Position numbers and translations under genes: made by a program. A DNA stretch of 64,000 nucleotides from assembly GCF_016790145.1 (NCBI RefSeq), contig NZ_JAEUOI010000047.1:18296-82295 (forward strand), in the 5' to 3' direction. Of the stretch, positions 8,317-18,100 are shown one piece after another. Positions within the stretch are counted from its first letter, which is position 1. The number at the start of each line of letters is the position of its first letter. The notes below the pieces were generated by a model. The model did no database searches and had not been told where the DNA came from. It saw only the letters and a program-made list of their open reading frames with translations. This DNA comes from Propionivibrio sp. Its GTDB lineage: Bacteria > Pseudomonadota > Gammaproteobacteria > Burkholderiales > Rhodocyclaceae.

Positions 8317-9477
8317 ATGAAAATATCGACTCACCCACTCTGGCTCGTCGGCTTCCGCCCATTTTTTTCACTGGCCTGCCTGTCCGGTCTGAGTCTGCCC
8401 ATGCTGTGGGTATTGATCTTTACCGGAACGCTGACGGCACCGCATAGCTCGTTCTCGCCAACGCAGTGGCACGCCCATGAGATGTTCTTCGGCTTTGGCT
8501 GGGCGGTGCTCGGCGGCTTTCTGCTGACTTCGACCAAGAACTGGGTCAATCAGCGTGGCTACCATGGCCATGCGCTGATTTTTCTCGTCGGCGCGTGGCT
8601 GATCGAACGCGCCGGGATGTGGTTTGAAGTTGCCCTGCCGCCGATTCTGTTCCGCATTTCGAACAATCTCTTCCTCGTTTCGATTGTCGTCATGATCGCG
8701 TGGACGCTGCTCAGATACCGCCAGGATGACAGCTACCGCGACAACTATTTTTTCCTCATCATCCTGCCACTCTTTCTCATTGCCAAGAGCCTGATGCTCA
8801 GCACCGGGCACTTCCAGACCGGCTGGATGATGGCCATCGGGCTGTTCCGCGTGGCTTTTCTGGTGATGTTCGAACGTACGCTGACGCAATTCATGAAGGG
8901 CGTTTTCCAGGTTGCCCTCCTGCGCAACCCGACGCTCGACGGGAGCATCAAACTGCTCGCCCTGACCCTGGTTTTTGCCGGGCTGATGCCAAACGGGCTG
9001 GCGGCTGGAATCAGCCTGCTCCTTGCCCTGCTGCTGATCGGCCGTTTCATTTTCTGGAAGCCGCAACTGGCCATGCGCCGGCTTGACCTCGGCATCATGT
9101 ATCTCGGTTATCTGGCCCTCGTCGCCCAGCTACTGATCAACTGCATGGCCTCGTTCACCGACCTGGGCTGGGTCGGCACGGTATCCGTCCACGTGTTTAC
9201 TTTCGGTGTCATGGGTCTGGTCATTCCGGCCATGCTGATCCGCATTGCGAAGGGGCACACCGGAAGAAAAGTCATTTTCGACAGCTTAGACAAAGCGGTG
9301 TTGCTGATCATGATCCTGGGATTAATTGTGCGCATCCTTGCCCCGCAACTCTACCCTGCGGCCTATCTGCACTGGATACATCTTGCCGCAGCCTGCTGGT
9401 TTGCCGGGTTTTCGATACTCGCCTGGCGCTACATTCCCTACCTGCTGCAGGAACGCGTTGACGGCAAGGTGCATTGA
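8317..9477 (+). CDS. nnrS: NnrS family membrane protein
   Basis: 386 residues with about twelve membrane helices. NnrS proteins are haem- and copper-containing inner-membrane proteins linked to nitric-oxide stress and denitrification. The N-terminal HPLWLVGFRPFFSLA is diagnostic, as are the conserved histidines in QWHAHEMFFGFGWAV and in the last third (SVHVFTFGVMGLVIPAMLIRI). No denitrification gene is adjacent, so its role here probably is protection from NO rather than part of a pathway operon. Confidence 0.93.
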   Translation: MKISTHPLWLVGFRPFFSLACLSGLSLPMLWVLIFTGTLTAPHSSFSPTQWHAHEMFFGFGWAVLGGFLLTSTKNWVNQRGYHGHALIFLVGAWLIERAGMWFEVALPPILFRISNNLFLVSIVVMIAWTLLRYRQDDSYRDNYFFLIILPLFLIAKSLMLSTGHFQTGWMMAIGLFRVAFLVMFERTLTQFMKGVFQVALLRNPTLDGSIKLLALTLVFAGLMPNGLAAGISLLLALLLIGRFIFWKPQLAMRRLDLGIMYLGYLALVAQLLINCMASFTDLGWVGTVSVHVFTFGVMGLVIPAMLIRIAKGHTGRKVIFDSLDKAVLLIMILGLIVRILAPQLYPAAYLHWIHLAAACWFAGFSILAWRYIPYLLQERVDGKVH

Positions 9478-9753
9478 TCCGCAGCGAAGGATCACCTCAA
9501 CCATTGCCCTACAGCGCCGGCGGCTGGCTGAACCATGAACAGGTGTTCTCGCTTGACACCGACGGGCTGTCAGGTGGCTTCTCCTGCCCTGGACAATGAT
9601 CGCGCTACTGCGATTTATGAAGCCCGCCGGGCTAAAGATGAGGCTTGTAGTTTCTTCGTTTCGCCGATTCCGCTAAACTATACCGGCCAAGGGTATTGAT
9701 GAAAAAATAAACGGTCACCAAAGTCCGTAAAACCAAATCAGGGAAAACTCGCA

Positions 9754-11316
9754 ATGGCACAAAAAACATCAACATTCGACTATTACCGCCGCAATTTCGG
9801 CAAGGACGCGATGGCATCGGTTGTCGTGTTTCTGGTGGCCTTGCCGCTCTGCATGGGGATTTCGATCGCCTCCGGGGTACCGCCCACCGCCGGACTGATT
9901 ACCGGCATTGTCGGCGGTATCGTGGTCGGTTTTCTGGCCGGATCGCCCTTGCAGGTCAGTGGCCCGGCAGCCGGCCTGACCGTGCTGGTGTGGCAGATCG
10001 TGCAGCACCATGGCCTGCCGATGCTGGGCGTGATCGTGCTGCTGGCCGGTCTGATGCAAGTGGTGGCCGGCCTCTTGAAGTTGGGGCAGTGGTTCCGCGC
10101 GGTGTCACCCGCCGTTATTCATGGCATGCTGGCCGGCATCGGCGTGCTGATTTTTTCCTCGCAGTTTCATGTGATGCTCGATGGCAAGCCGATCGGCGCC
10201 GGTATCGACAACCTGTTCGGCATTCCCGGCGCCCTGTCCCACACGCTTGCTGAAGGGGGTACGCCATTGCAGGCCTTGGCCATCGGCGTGCTGACGATTG
10301 CCGTGATTGCCCTGTGGACGAGTTTCGCTCCGAAGAAATTGAAGATTTTGCCGGCGCCGCTGGTAGCCATACTGATCGCGGTCGGTACGGCCGCATTGCT
10401 GCACCTCAAAATCAAGTACATCCCGGATTTGCTCAAGAATCCGGAGGACATCAACGACATCTGGTCAGTGATCCAGTATCCGACCCTGGAGAATCTTGCC
10501 AACATTTTTGACAGCGGCGTGCTGATCGCCGCAGCTTCTGTGGCTTTCATCGCCAGTGCTGAAACCTTGCTGTGCGCCAGCGCCGTGGACCAGATGCACC
10601 AGGGGCCTCGCACAAAATATGACAAGGAGCTCGTTGCGCAGGGTATGGGCAACTCCCTTTGCGGCTTGCTCGGCGTGCTGCCGCTGACAGGGGTTATCGT
10701 GCGTTCAAGCGCCAACGTCGATGCCGGCGGCCAGACGCGTAACTCGGCGATCCTGCATGGCGTGTGGCTGCTCGTATTCTCGGCGGTGCTGCCGTTCACG
10801 CTGGCCTATATTCCGGTGGCCAGCCTGGCCGGTTTGCTGGTGTTCACCGGGTACAAGCTGGCGTATCCCAAGATCGTCCCGAAACTTCTTCTTTACGGCA
10901 AGACCGAAGCGGTAATCTACTTCTCAACGATCATCGTCATCGTTTCGACCGATCTGCTCAAGGGTGTGCTGTTCGGCCTGTTGCTGTCTGTGCTCAAGCT
11001 GCTCTATGTGTTCTCCCATCTGGAAATCCGCTGGGATGAAGACTTTATCAACAATCGCCTAAACCTTTTTCTGAAAGGCTCGGCGACGCTGATTCGCCTG
11101 CCTTTGCTGGCCGCCGAACTGGAGCAGGTGCGTCCCGGAGCGGACGTGCACATCCATTTCGAGGATCTGGACTATATCGACCATGCCTGCCTTGACCTGC
11201 TCACCAATTGGGAGAAGCAGCATGAGGGCACCGGCGGCAGCCTGGTCATCGAATGGGAAGAATTGTCCTGGAAATACCATCAGCGCAGGACGGGAGCATT
11301 AAAGGCTGGCGCCTGA
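9754..11316 (+). CDS. SulP family anion transporter
   Basis: 520 residues: a SulP/SLC26 membrane domain (about residues 15-430) and a short C-terminal STAS-like domain. SulP landmarks are the N-terminal ALPLCMGISIASGVPPTAGL, PLQVSGPAAGLTVLV (anion-site half helix) and ASAETLLCASAVDQM. The STAS part reads HIHFEDLDYIDHAC, lacking the phosphorylatable Ser/Thr of anti-sigma antagonists. The substrate may be bicarbonate, sulfate or another anion; no carbonic anhydrase gene lies beside it to decide. It stands alone, after 276 bases in which I see no gene. Confidence 0.92.
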   Translation: MAQKTSTFDYYRRNFGKDAMASVVVFLVALPLCMGISIASGVPPTAGLITGIVGGIVVGFLAGSPLQVSGPAAGLTVLVWQIVQHHGLPMLGVIVLLAGLMQVVAGLLKLGQWFRAVSPAVIHGMLAGIGVLIFSSQFHVMLDGKPIGAGIDNLFGIPGALSHTLAEGGTPLQALAIGVLTIAVIALWTSFAPKKLKILPAPLVAILIAVGTAALLHLKIKYIPDLLKNPEDINDIWSVIQYPTLENLANIFDSGVLIAAASVAFIASAETLLCASAVDQMHQGPRTKYDKELVAQGMGNSLCGLLGVLPLTGVIVRSSANVDAGGQTRNSAILHGVWLLVFSAVLPFTLAYIPVASLAGLLVFTGYKLAYPKIVPKLLLYGKTEAVIYFSTIIVIVSTDLLKGVLFGLLLSVLKLLYVFSHLEIRWDEDFINNRLNLFLKGSATLIRLPLLAAELEQVRPGADVHIHFEDLDYIDHACLDLLTNWEKQHEGTGGSLVIEWEELSWKYHQRRTGALKAGA

Positions 11317-11391
11317 TTGCCCAAAGCAATCAAGGCGGCTGGATAACGCGGGAAATGCCTGAATTGTAAGCTTGCCTCAAGACCGTCCGCT

Positions 11392-12714
11392 TTACGATTC
11401 AGTCTCGCCTGCGCCCTCCACCAGGGGTGGCGGAAGTTTTGCCAACAACACCTTATCGACGCGGTTTTTGTCCATGTCGACCACTTCAAAGCGACAACCA
11501 GCCACCTCGAACTGATCAGTTTCCGCCGGGATCCGGCCGAGTACGTACATCACCAGGCCACCCAATGTGTTGAAAGCGTTTTCATCTTCACCGGGCAGTT
11601 CCTCATCAATATCCATGACCGATTTCAGGCGCTCGATCGCTACACTGCCATCGACCAACCACGAACCATCGGCTCTCTGAATGATATCCTGTTCTTCCGG
11701 CGTATCGGATGAAGGGAGTTCGCCGACGATAGAGGTCAGTACATCGGTCAGCGTAACCAGCCCCTGCAACTCACCATATTCATCGACAATCAGCGCACAT
11801 TGCTGACGTGCCTTGCGAAAGCTTTCCAGCAGATGCGTCGTGGTTACGCCTTCCGGCACATAGAGTGCCGGGCGCAGAAAGCGCTCGACATCAAGTTTTT
11901 CTCCAGCCAGCGCCAGCTTGAGGAGGTCGGCGGAACGCAGGATACCGACAATATGCTCCAGACCGTCTCGACAAACGACGATGCGCGTATAGGGGTTATC
12001 GGAAAGCCGTTTGCGGATTTCTGCTTCCGGTTCGTCAAGATCGAGCACGTAGATATCGTTGCGGTGCGTCATGATCGCACCGATGCGCTGTTCGTCGAGA
12101 CGCAGCACATTGGAGACGATGGCCTGCTCACTTTCATGAAACACCCCGGCCTCGGCGCCCTGCACCATCAGAACATTGATCTCGTCGTTGGTGACCGGCG
12201 AATCTTCCTGACGGCGCGCACCGATCAAACGCAACAACAAACTGGAAGAAGACGACAACAACCAGACCAGAGGCCGAGTCAGGCGTGCCAGCATATTCAT
12301 CGGCGCGGCTATCAGCGCAGCGATCGCTTCCGGCGCCAGCAAGCCGAGACGCTTCGGCACCAGTTCACCGACCACCACCGAGAAGTAGGTCAAGCCAACA
12401 ACGACCAGGGTAAGTGCCAGCGCTCTGGCATACTGCTCAATCAAGGTAAATTGTGCGAACCAGCCGGTTAGCGGATCGGCCAGTGCGCTCTCGCCAATGG
12501 CGCCACTCAGAATGCCTACCGTCGTAATGCCTACCTGGATGGTGGACAGAAAACCTGAGGGTTCATTGCTGAGTGCGAGTGCCGACTGGGCCCCGGGGCT
12601 CCCGTCATCCGCCAGTTTTTGCAACCTTGACTTGCGTGAGGAGACAACGGCAATCTCCGACATCGCAAGAATGCCATTGAGCAAAATGAGAAAAATAAGG
12701 AGTATGACGTCCAT
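11392..12714 (-). CDS. CNNM/CorC (HlyC) family membrane protein with CBS domains
   Basis: 440 residues in the standard order: DUF21/CNNM membrane domain (about 1-190, with ELVPKRLGLLAPE), a pair of CBS domains (about 205-330; IMTHRNDIYVLD, DEYGELQGLVTLTDV), and the C-terminal CorC_HlyC domain (about 350-430). Family members are implicated in Mg/Co efflux or Mg homeostasis; the old haemolysin label is historical. It is followed on the same strand by no close gene; terC lies 35 bases upstream, so both may be cotranscribed. Confidence 0.93.
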   Translation of the reverse strand: MDVILLIFLILLNGILAMSEIAVVSSRKSRLQKLADDGSPGAQSALALSNEPSGFLSTIQVGITTVGILSGAIGESALADPLTGWFAQFTLIEQYARALALTLVVVGLTYFSVVVGELVPKRLGLLAPEAIAALIAAPMNMLARLTRPLVWLLSSSSSLLLRLIGARRQEDSPVTNDEINVLMVQGAEAGVFHESEQAIVSNVLRLDEQRIGAIMTHRNDIYVLDLDEPEAEIRKRLSDNPYTRIVVCRDGLEHIVGILRSADLLKLALAGEKLDVERFLRPALYVPEGVTTTHLLESFRKARQQCALIVDEYGELQGLVTLTDVLTSIVGELPSSDTPEEQDIIQRADGSWLVDGSVAIERLKSVMDIDEELPGEDENAFNTLGGLVMYVLGRIPAETDQFEVAGCRFEVVDMDKNRVDKVLLAKLPPPLVEGAGETES

Positions 12715-12749
12715 TAATACATTCTTTAAAAACAGGACTGATCACATGA

Positions 12750-13511
12750 TCAATCGGGCACCTTGCGGCTGAATGGCTCATGTAAATGCACCGGCTGTGA
12801 ACGTTTCTTGCGAAACCGGAGATTCAGCATCTCAACCCCGAGCGAGAACGCCATAGCGAAGTAGATATAGCCCTTCGGTACATGATGTCCAAGGCCATCG
12901 GCGACCAGCGCCATGCCCACCAGGAGCAGAAACGACAGTGCCAGCATCTTGATGGTCGGGTGATCCGAAACAAAATTCCCGATACTTTTGGCAAAGACCA
13001 TCATCAACCCGACCGAGGCAATTACAGCTGCTATCATCACCGGAACATTATTGACCATGCCAACCGCGGTAATGATGGAGTCCAGCGAGAAAACGAGGTC
13101 GATGACGATGATCTGTAAAATGATGGCGGTGAAAGTCGCCTTGATCGCATTCACTTCCTTTCCTTCTTCGCCCTCAAGCAACTGGTGAATTTCCTGGGTA
13201 CTTTTCCAGAGCAGGAAAACACCGCCGCCGATCAGGATGAGATCGCGCGGCGAAAAGGACTTGCCAAACACACTGAACAAGGGATCGGTTGCGCCGACGA
13301 TCCACGTCAGGACAAGTAAAAGACCGATACGCATGAACATGGCAAAAAACAGACCGATCAGCCTGGCCTTCTCCCGGCTTTGCGGCGGCAGCCGGTCGAC
13401 CAGAATGGAGATGAAGATGATGTTATCAATACCCAGCACCAACTCGAGAGCAGTCAGTGTGAAGAAGGCAATCCACATCTGGGGATCGGCCAGCAGGGAC
13501 AGAATTTCCAT
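12750..13511 (-). CDS. TerC family integral membrane protein
   Basis: 253 residues with about seven helices. TerC hallmarks are the intramembrane acidic motifs ELVLGIDNIIFISIL near residue 22 and IVIDLVFSLDSIITAVGMV near residue 135, which are thought to coordinate metal (Mn in better-studied homologues). A cytosolic C-terminal tail is rich in Arg and His (FRKKRSQPVHLHE). It sits directly upstream of a CNNM/CorC gene, and the pair suggests a metal-ion homeostasis unit. Confidence 0.93.
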   Translation of the reverse strand: MEILSLLADPQMWIAFFTLTALELVLGIDNIIFISILVDRLPPQSREKARLIGLFFAMFMRIGLLLVLTWIVGATDPLFSVFGKSFSPRDLILIGGGVFLLWKSTQEIHQLLEGEEGKEVNAIKATFTAIILQIIVIDLVFSLDSIITAVGMVNNVPVMIAAVIASVGLMMVFAKSIGNFVSDHPTIKMLALSFLLLVGMALVADGLGHHVPKGYIYFAMAFSLGVEMLNLRFRKKRSQPVHLHEPFSRKVPD

Positions 13512-13613
13512 TTAACAAGCCAATGAATGAAGCACGACAGCAGAGCCGCCTGAACGGCCGATTATACCAGCACCCCAATTTCGCTTCCCGAAGCACAATC
13601 CAGCAAGACTGGC

Positions 13614-14597
13614 CTAGCCAACGGCCAGGCCCGAACCATCAACAGCAACAATGGCCTTGGCCTGATTGAAGTCGTCGGCATAGCCGCTGGCATAAAGACA
13701 ACAGGCCAGCTGGTTGGCAATCGGCGGCGGCACGGCAAGCTCACCCGAGAGAACACGCCGCATCCAGCCCGCAGTGGTTTTGGCGTCACAGGTTTCGGGC
13801 AAGTTCGGCAGTCTTTTCAGACTGTCGTGTTCGGCCTCGAAGAGGATGTCGTTGGCACCATCATGCAGATATTCGATACGCGGTCGTCGCTTGGGGTTGG
13901 CAAAAGGCTCGCCCTCAGTTCCGCGCAACAACACGGCGTGGGTACCCAGCGCGCTGAAAACTTCACGCATTGTATCGAGGTAATCGGGGTGCGTAGCTGC
14001 GCTGAGCAGCAGGCCCTCACCCTTGAACGGATCGAGCATCTTGACCAGACTGTGCGCACTGTTGCGCAACCCGAGGCGACTGCGCAAGGCAAGCTGATTG
14101 TTGAGACCGGGCGAAATGATCGAGAGCGGCACATAAACAAGACCGCTTTCATCCAGCAACTGCTGTGCCTGCAGTTGGCTGGTGCTGGGCATCAGGCCGA
14201 ATTCACGAAAAATCTGCGCTGTGGTCACCCGGCCAAAACCTTCGATCTGGCCATGCAGCACAACCGGGACGCCAAAACGCCGCAACAACAGGGCCAGCAA
14301 AGGGGTGAGATTGGCCGCTTTGCGAGCGCCATTGTAGGTCGGGATGACAATGGGGCGAAATCGTCCCTGCGGGCGACGCAGGGGGTAAAGACGTTCGTTG
14401 GCCGCGCCGAGAAAACCGATCATCTCGTTGATGGTTTCGCCTTTGACGCGCAAGGCAATGGCGATGGCGCCGAGTTCGAGGTCAGGCACACCGCCGTCAA
14501 GCATGGCACCATAGAGCTGTTGTGCTTCTTCAAGAGACATGTCGCGCGCGCTTTCGCTGCCGCGGGCAATCTCCCGGATGAAATAAGCGTAATTCAT
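13614..14597 (-). CDS. ybiB: YbiB-like protein (glycosyltransferase family 3 fold)
   Basis: 327 residues resembling anthranilate phosphoribosyltransferase (TrpD) but matching YbiB, a LexA-regulated nucleic-acid-binding protein in E. coli without phosphoribosyltransferase activity. Visible: an N-terminal helical domain (MSLEEAQQLYGAMLDGGVPDLELGA), the IPTYNGARKAANLTPLLALLL core where TrpD has its PRPP loop, and the RNSAHSLVKMLDPF segment. Its ATG overlaps the stop codon of a 43-residue upstream gene (ATGA), so the two are translationally coupled. No LexA box was recognised. Confidence 0.85.
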   Translation of the reverse strand: MNYAYFIREIARGSESARDMSLEEAQQLYGAMLDGGVPDLELGAIAIALRVKGETINEMIGFLGAANERLYPLRRPQGRFRPIVIPTYNGARKAANLTPLLALLLRRFGVPVVLHGQIEGFGRVTTAQIFREFGLMPSTSQLQAQQLLDESGLVYVPLSIISPGLNNQLALRSRLGLRNSAHSLVKMLDPFKGEGLLLSAATHPDYLDTMREVFSALGTHAVLLRGTEGEPFANPKRRPRIEYLHDGANDILFEAEHDSLKRLPNLPETCDAKTTAGWMRRVLSGELAVPPPIANQLACCLYASGYADDFNQAKAIVAVDGSGLAVG

Positions 14598-14725
14598 CCC
14601 TCAACCGCACAGCCTGAGTAATCCGGGTCAGCGCGAACCTCAGAACGATTGCTACTCTCAGCCTCGATTAACTGGACGTAATCCAGGCCGTGGCAACAAG
14701 GGGTCGATTTTATCTGCTTGGTCAT
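14594..14725 (-). CDS. Small 43-residue protein coupled to ybiB
   Basis: Begins MTKQIKSTPCCHGLDYVQL and ends DYSGCAVEG. Three cysteines (adjacent pair near residue 10, one near 39) and two possible metal-binding neighbours (His, Asp) are visible; there is no membrane segment. An AGGAG ribosome binding site lies 8 bases before the ATG, and its stop overlaps the ybiB start by 4 bases. Strong initiation signal plus coupling argue for a real gene. I do not recognise the family. A longer reading from an upstream start adds an unlikely N-terminus. Confidence 0.65.
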   Translation of the reverse strand: MTKQIKSTPCCHGLDYVQLIEAESSNRSEVRADPDYSGCAVEG

Positions 14726-14868
14726 CACTTGCACTCCTGCGCCCAGATACGCAACAGATGTGCCATGTAAAAAAAACAATGAGTTACAGAATATCTATCA
14801 AGAAGCAAGCGGAGCAATGCTTCATGTTGGTGCAGTGCTGAAGAGCAGTGCCTCAAGACTGTGCAGGT

Positions 14869-15294
14869 TTACTTGATACGCTGCAATTTGGGGCGCCCGG
14901 TGGGTGCTACCGGGGGCGGCTCGGGATCCAGACCGGATCCGGGTACGGTTTCCTGAGCCTTGCTGGCAAGACCAGCTTTTTCCGGCTCGAACGCCATGCC
15001 GGCACCGTTTTCCTTGGCAAAGATGGCCGCCACATTGCCGATGGGTACCGAAATATCGCGTGCCACACCGCCAAAGCGCGCCTGGAAAGTGATTCCCTCG
15101 TTGGCGATGTTCAGATGCCCCGTCGCCTCGTAACCAATGTTCAGGACGATCTGCCCTTCCCTCACAAACTCGCGTGGCACGCGCGTACGCTCATCGGCAA
15201 TGACGGTGATGTAGGGCGTAAAACCATTGTCACAGCACCATTCATGAATGGCGCGAATCAGATAGGGCTTGGTCGATGGCAGTTCCACGTGCAT
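14869..15294 (-). CDS. sspB: ClpXP specificity-enhancing factor SspB
   Basis: 141 residues. SspB tethers ssrA-tagged and other substrates to the ClpXP protease. The folded domain (about residues 1-110) starts STKPYLIRAIHEWCCDNG, typical of the family, followed by a flexible linker rich in Pro and Gly and the C-terminal ClpX-docking motif RPKLQRIK. It lies downstream of sspA on the same strand, the usual proteobacterial order. Confidence 0.95.
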   Translation of the reverse strand: MHVELPSTKPYLIRAIHEWCCDNGFTPYITVIADERTRVPREFVREGQIVLNIGYEATGHLNIANEGITFQARFGGVARDISVPIGNVAAIFAKENGAGMAFEPEKAGLASKAQETVPGSGLDPEPPPVAPTGRPKLQRIK

Positions 15295-15368
15295 TCCCGA
15301 AACAAATCGATTGAACAGGGAAATGATAGGTCAGGCTCTTGAACCAGATGTCGAGGCCGTACTGCGGC

Positions 15369-15965
15369 TTAGCGACGCATGGCTTTTTCGGACGGCGTCA
15401 ATGCATCGATGAATCCCTGACGGCTGAAAATCCGTTCGGCGAACTTCATCAAGGGGGCAGCTGACTTCGGCAATTCGATAGCGTAGTGGTCAAGGCGCCA
15501 GAGCAGCGGCGCAATCGCCACATCAAGCATCGAAAAGTCCTCGCCCAGCATATGCTTCTGCTTGACGAATACCGGAGCCATCTCGGTCAGGCGGTCGCGA
15601 ATGATCTGACGCGCCTTGTCGGCTGTCTTGAGATTCTTCTCCAGGGCATCGATGTAAGAAAAAACTTCGCGCTCCATGGTGATCAGGAGCTGCCGCGCCC
15701 GCGCGCGCATGATCGGGTCTGCCGGCATCAGTTGTGGATGGGGAAATCGCTCATCGATATACTCGTTGATGATGTTCGGCTCGTACAGAATGAGATCGCG
15801 TTCAACGAGCACCGGTACCCGGCCATAGGGGTTGATCATGGCAATGTCTTCCGGCTTGGCAAAAAGATCGACATCGATGACCTGGAAATCCATGCCTTTT
15901 TCGTACAGGACAATGCGGCAACGTTGGCTGAACGGGCAGGTTGTGCCCGAATAGAGATTCATCAT
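15369..15965 (-). CDS. sspA: Stringent starvation protein A (GST fold)
   Basis: 198 residues. SspA binds RNA polymerase and promotes stress and late-gene transcription; it has a glutathione-transferase fold but no usual GST activity. The N-terminal thioredoxin-like part has SGTTCPFSQRCRIVLYEKGMDF and the cis-Pro loop GRVPVLVERDLILYEPNIINEYIDE; the helical C-terminal part contains the conserved DFSMLDVAIAPLLWRLD. The start chosen is the first ATG of an ATGATG pair; 10 further open codons upstream are not conserved. Last but one gene of the bc1-ssp cluster. Confidence 0.95.
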   Translation of the reverse strand: MMNLYSGTTCPFSQRCRIVLYEKGMDFQVIDVDLFAKPEDIAMINPYGRVPVLVERDLILYEPNIINEYIDERFPHPQLMPADPIMRARARQLLITMEREVFSYIDALEKNLKTADKARQIIRDRLTEMAPVFVKQKHMLGEDFSMLDVAIAPLLWRLDHYAIELPKSAAPLMKFAERIFSRQGFIDALTPSEKAMRR

Positions 15966-16064
15966 GATCGACACCCCAAAAAAACGAACCGGCATCGTGG
16001 CGGCGCCGGGCGCTATTGCACGCTGACGCCGGCGATGCCGTGCTTGCCTGTTGGCAGGCAGTTA

Positions 16065-16796
16065 CTAATTCTTCTTGACGTCTTTCCAGTATTCTTTCTT
16101 CAGCGCATAAGCCACGCCAAAGAGAAGCAACAGAAAGACGAGAACACCATAGCCGACCTGCCGGCGGAAACCGGCACCCGGCTCACCGGCCCAGACCAGA
16201 AAACCCACCAGATCGGTAATCTGTTTGTCGTACTCGGCCGGCGACAACTTTCCCGGGACCGCAAGTTCCAGTTTATGGGTTTCGTGATTCAGCACCTGTT
16301 GACCCTGCAGTTCCCAAAGGATGTGCGGCATGCCGACATTGGCAAACAAGGTGTTGTTCCAACCCGTCGGACGTTGTTCATCACGATAGAAGGAACGCAG
16401 ATAGGTGTACAGCCAGTCGGCACCGCTACCGTCACCAGACGCCCGCGCCCGGGCCACCAGCGACAGATCCGGGGGTGCTGCACCGAACCACTGCTTCTGC
16501 TCGGCTGGACGCGCGGCTATACGCATCGGCTGACCGATCTTGTCGGCGGTAAACATCAGGTTTTCCCGAACCTGCTGATCGGTCAAACCGAGTTCAAGCA
16601 AACGGTTATAACGCACAAAACTCAGGCCGTGGCAGTTCAGACAATAGTTCACGAATGTTCTGGCACCACTCTGCAAAGCAGCCTGGTCGCCCTGTACATT
16701 GGGTGCCCGGTCGAGATGTTGCGCGCCCGCACCAAATACCGTAAGCGGTACAAACAGGAGCGCCAGCAGGAATGTCTTCATGTGGTTCGCTTTCAT
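16065..16796 (-). CDS. petC: Cytochrome c1 of the bc1 complex
   Basis: 243 residues. Carries electrons from the Rieske centre to soluble cytochrome c. There is a signal peptide at the N-terminus (MKTFLLALLFVPLTVFG), the haem-attachment site CLNCH at residues 52-56, an axial Met in the VGMPHILWEL segment, and a C-terminal membrane anchor (about residues 215-233) ending in KKEYWKDVKKN. Its ATG overlaps the petB stop codon (ATGA), proving the start and coupling the two genes. Confidence 0.96.
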   Translation of the reverse strand: MKANHMKTFLLALLFVPLTVFGAGAQHLDRAPNVQGDQAALQSGARTFVNYCLNCHGLSFVRYNRLLELGLTDQQVRENLMFTADKIGQPMRIAARPAEQKQWFGAAPPDLSLVARARASGDGSGADWLYTYLRSFYRDEQRPTGWNNTLFANVGMPHILWELQGQQVLNHETHKLELAVPGKLSPAEYDKQITDLVGFLVWAGEPGAGFRRQVGYGVLVFLLLLFGVAYALKKEYWKDVKKN

Positions 16797-18097
16797 TTGA
16801 AGGTCACCCTTTCCGGTACAGGTTTGCACTTGTCAATCTTCGAGTACCAGGGCATCAGCAGGAAGAAGCCAAAATAGATGAGGCTGCAAATCTGCGAGAC
16901 GATCTGACCCAGGGGGAACGGTGGCAGCGTACCCAGGTAACCGAGTATCAGGAAAGAAATGACAAACGCCGTCAGGAAAGTCTTGTAGATCGGGCCACGG
17001 TAACGGATTGACTTGACCGGAGCCCGGTCAAGCCAGGGCAGGAAGGCAATAATCACTACCGAAGCACCCATCGCCACGACTCCCCAGAACTTCGCATCCA
17101 GCCCGAACAGCGGCCACACCATGGAGCGCAGGATCGAGTAAGACGGCGTGAAATACCACACCGGCGCGATGTGCAGCGGGGTCTTCAGCGGATCGGCCGG
17201 GAAGAAATTATTGTACTCAAGGAAGTAGCCGCCGCCTTCGGGAGCGAAGAAGACGATGACCGAGAAGACAATCAGGAAAACGACGACGCCGACAATGTCC
17301 TTCACCGAGTAGTAGGGGTGGAACGGAATGCCGTCGAGCGGAATACCTTTGGCATCGAGATTCTGCTTGATCTCGATCCCGTCCGGATTGTTCGAACCGA
17401 CTTCATGCAGCGCCAGGATATGCGCTGCAACCAGGCCAAGTATGACGAGCGGCAGAGCGATGACATGGAAGGAGAAGAAACGGTTCAGCGTCGCATCACC
17501 GATCACGAAATCGCCTCGAATCCAGATCGAGAGCGGCTCGCCGATCAGCGGGATGGCCGAGAACAGATTCACGATGACCTGGGCGCCCCAGAACGACATC
17601 TGTCCCCAGGGCAACAGGTAGCCCATGAACGATGTAGCCATAAGGCACAGGAAGATCATCGCGCCGAAAACCCAGATCAGTTCACGCGGCTTGCGGTAGG
17701 AACCGTATAACAAACCACGGAACATGTGCAGATAGACGACGACAAAGAAGGCTGAAGCCCCGGTTGAATGCATGTAGCGAATCAACCACCCCCACTGCAC
17801 GTCGCGCATGATGTATTCGACACTGGCAAACGCCACCGGAATTCCGTCGGCGTTGAGCGACGCATCGGGTTTGTAGAACATCACCAGGAAAATCCCGGTA
17901 ACGATCTGGATTACCAGTACCAGCATCGCCAGACCGCCGAAGAAGTACCAGAAGTTGAAGTTCTTCGGTGCGTAATACTCCGAAAGATGGCCACGCCACA
18001 TCGAGGTCGCCGGGAAGCGCGCGTCAACCCATTCGAGCAGGTTACCCTGCAGGGAACCGTCGGACTTGTACTTTTCGTAGTTGGTGTTTGAAGCCAT
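16793..18097 (-). CDS. petB: Cytochrome b of the bc1 complex
   Basis: 434 residues, a full-length cytochrome b (N- and C-terminal domains fused, as in proteobacteria). Eight membrane helices; bis-His haem ligands lie in RYMHSTGASAFFVVVYLHMFRG and in FFSFHVIALPLVILGLVAAHILALHE (split here: FFSFH and AAHILALHE). The PEWY-type Qo motif reads APVWYF, the betaproteobacterial variant PVWY. Transcribed from the petA promoter, 3 bases after petA. Confidence 0.97.
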   Translation of the reverse strand: MASNTNYEKYKSDGSLQGNLLEWVDARFPATSMWRGHLSEYYAPKNFNFWYFFGGLAMLVLVIQIVTGIFLVMFYKPDASLNADGIPVAFASVEYIMRDVQWGWLIRYMHSTGASAFFVVVYLHMFRGLLYGSYRKPRELIWVFGAMIFLCLMATSFMGYLLPWGQMSFWGAQVIVNLFSAIPLIGEPLSIWIRGDFVIGDATLNRFFSFHVIALPLVILGLVAAHILALHEVGSNNPDGIEIKQNLDAKGIPLDGIPFHPYYSVKDIVGVVVFLIVFSVIVFFAPEGGGYFLEYNNFFPADPLKTPLHIAPVWYFTPSYSILRSMVWPLFGLDAKFWGVVAMGASVVIIAFLPWLDRAPVKSIRYRGPIYKTFLTAFVISFLILGYLGTLPPFPLGQIVSQICSLIYFGFFLLMPWYSKIDKCKPVPERVTFK

Positions 18098-18100
18098 GGC

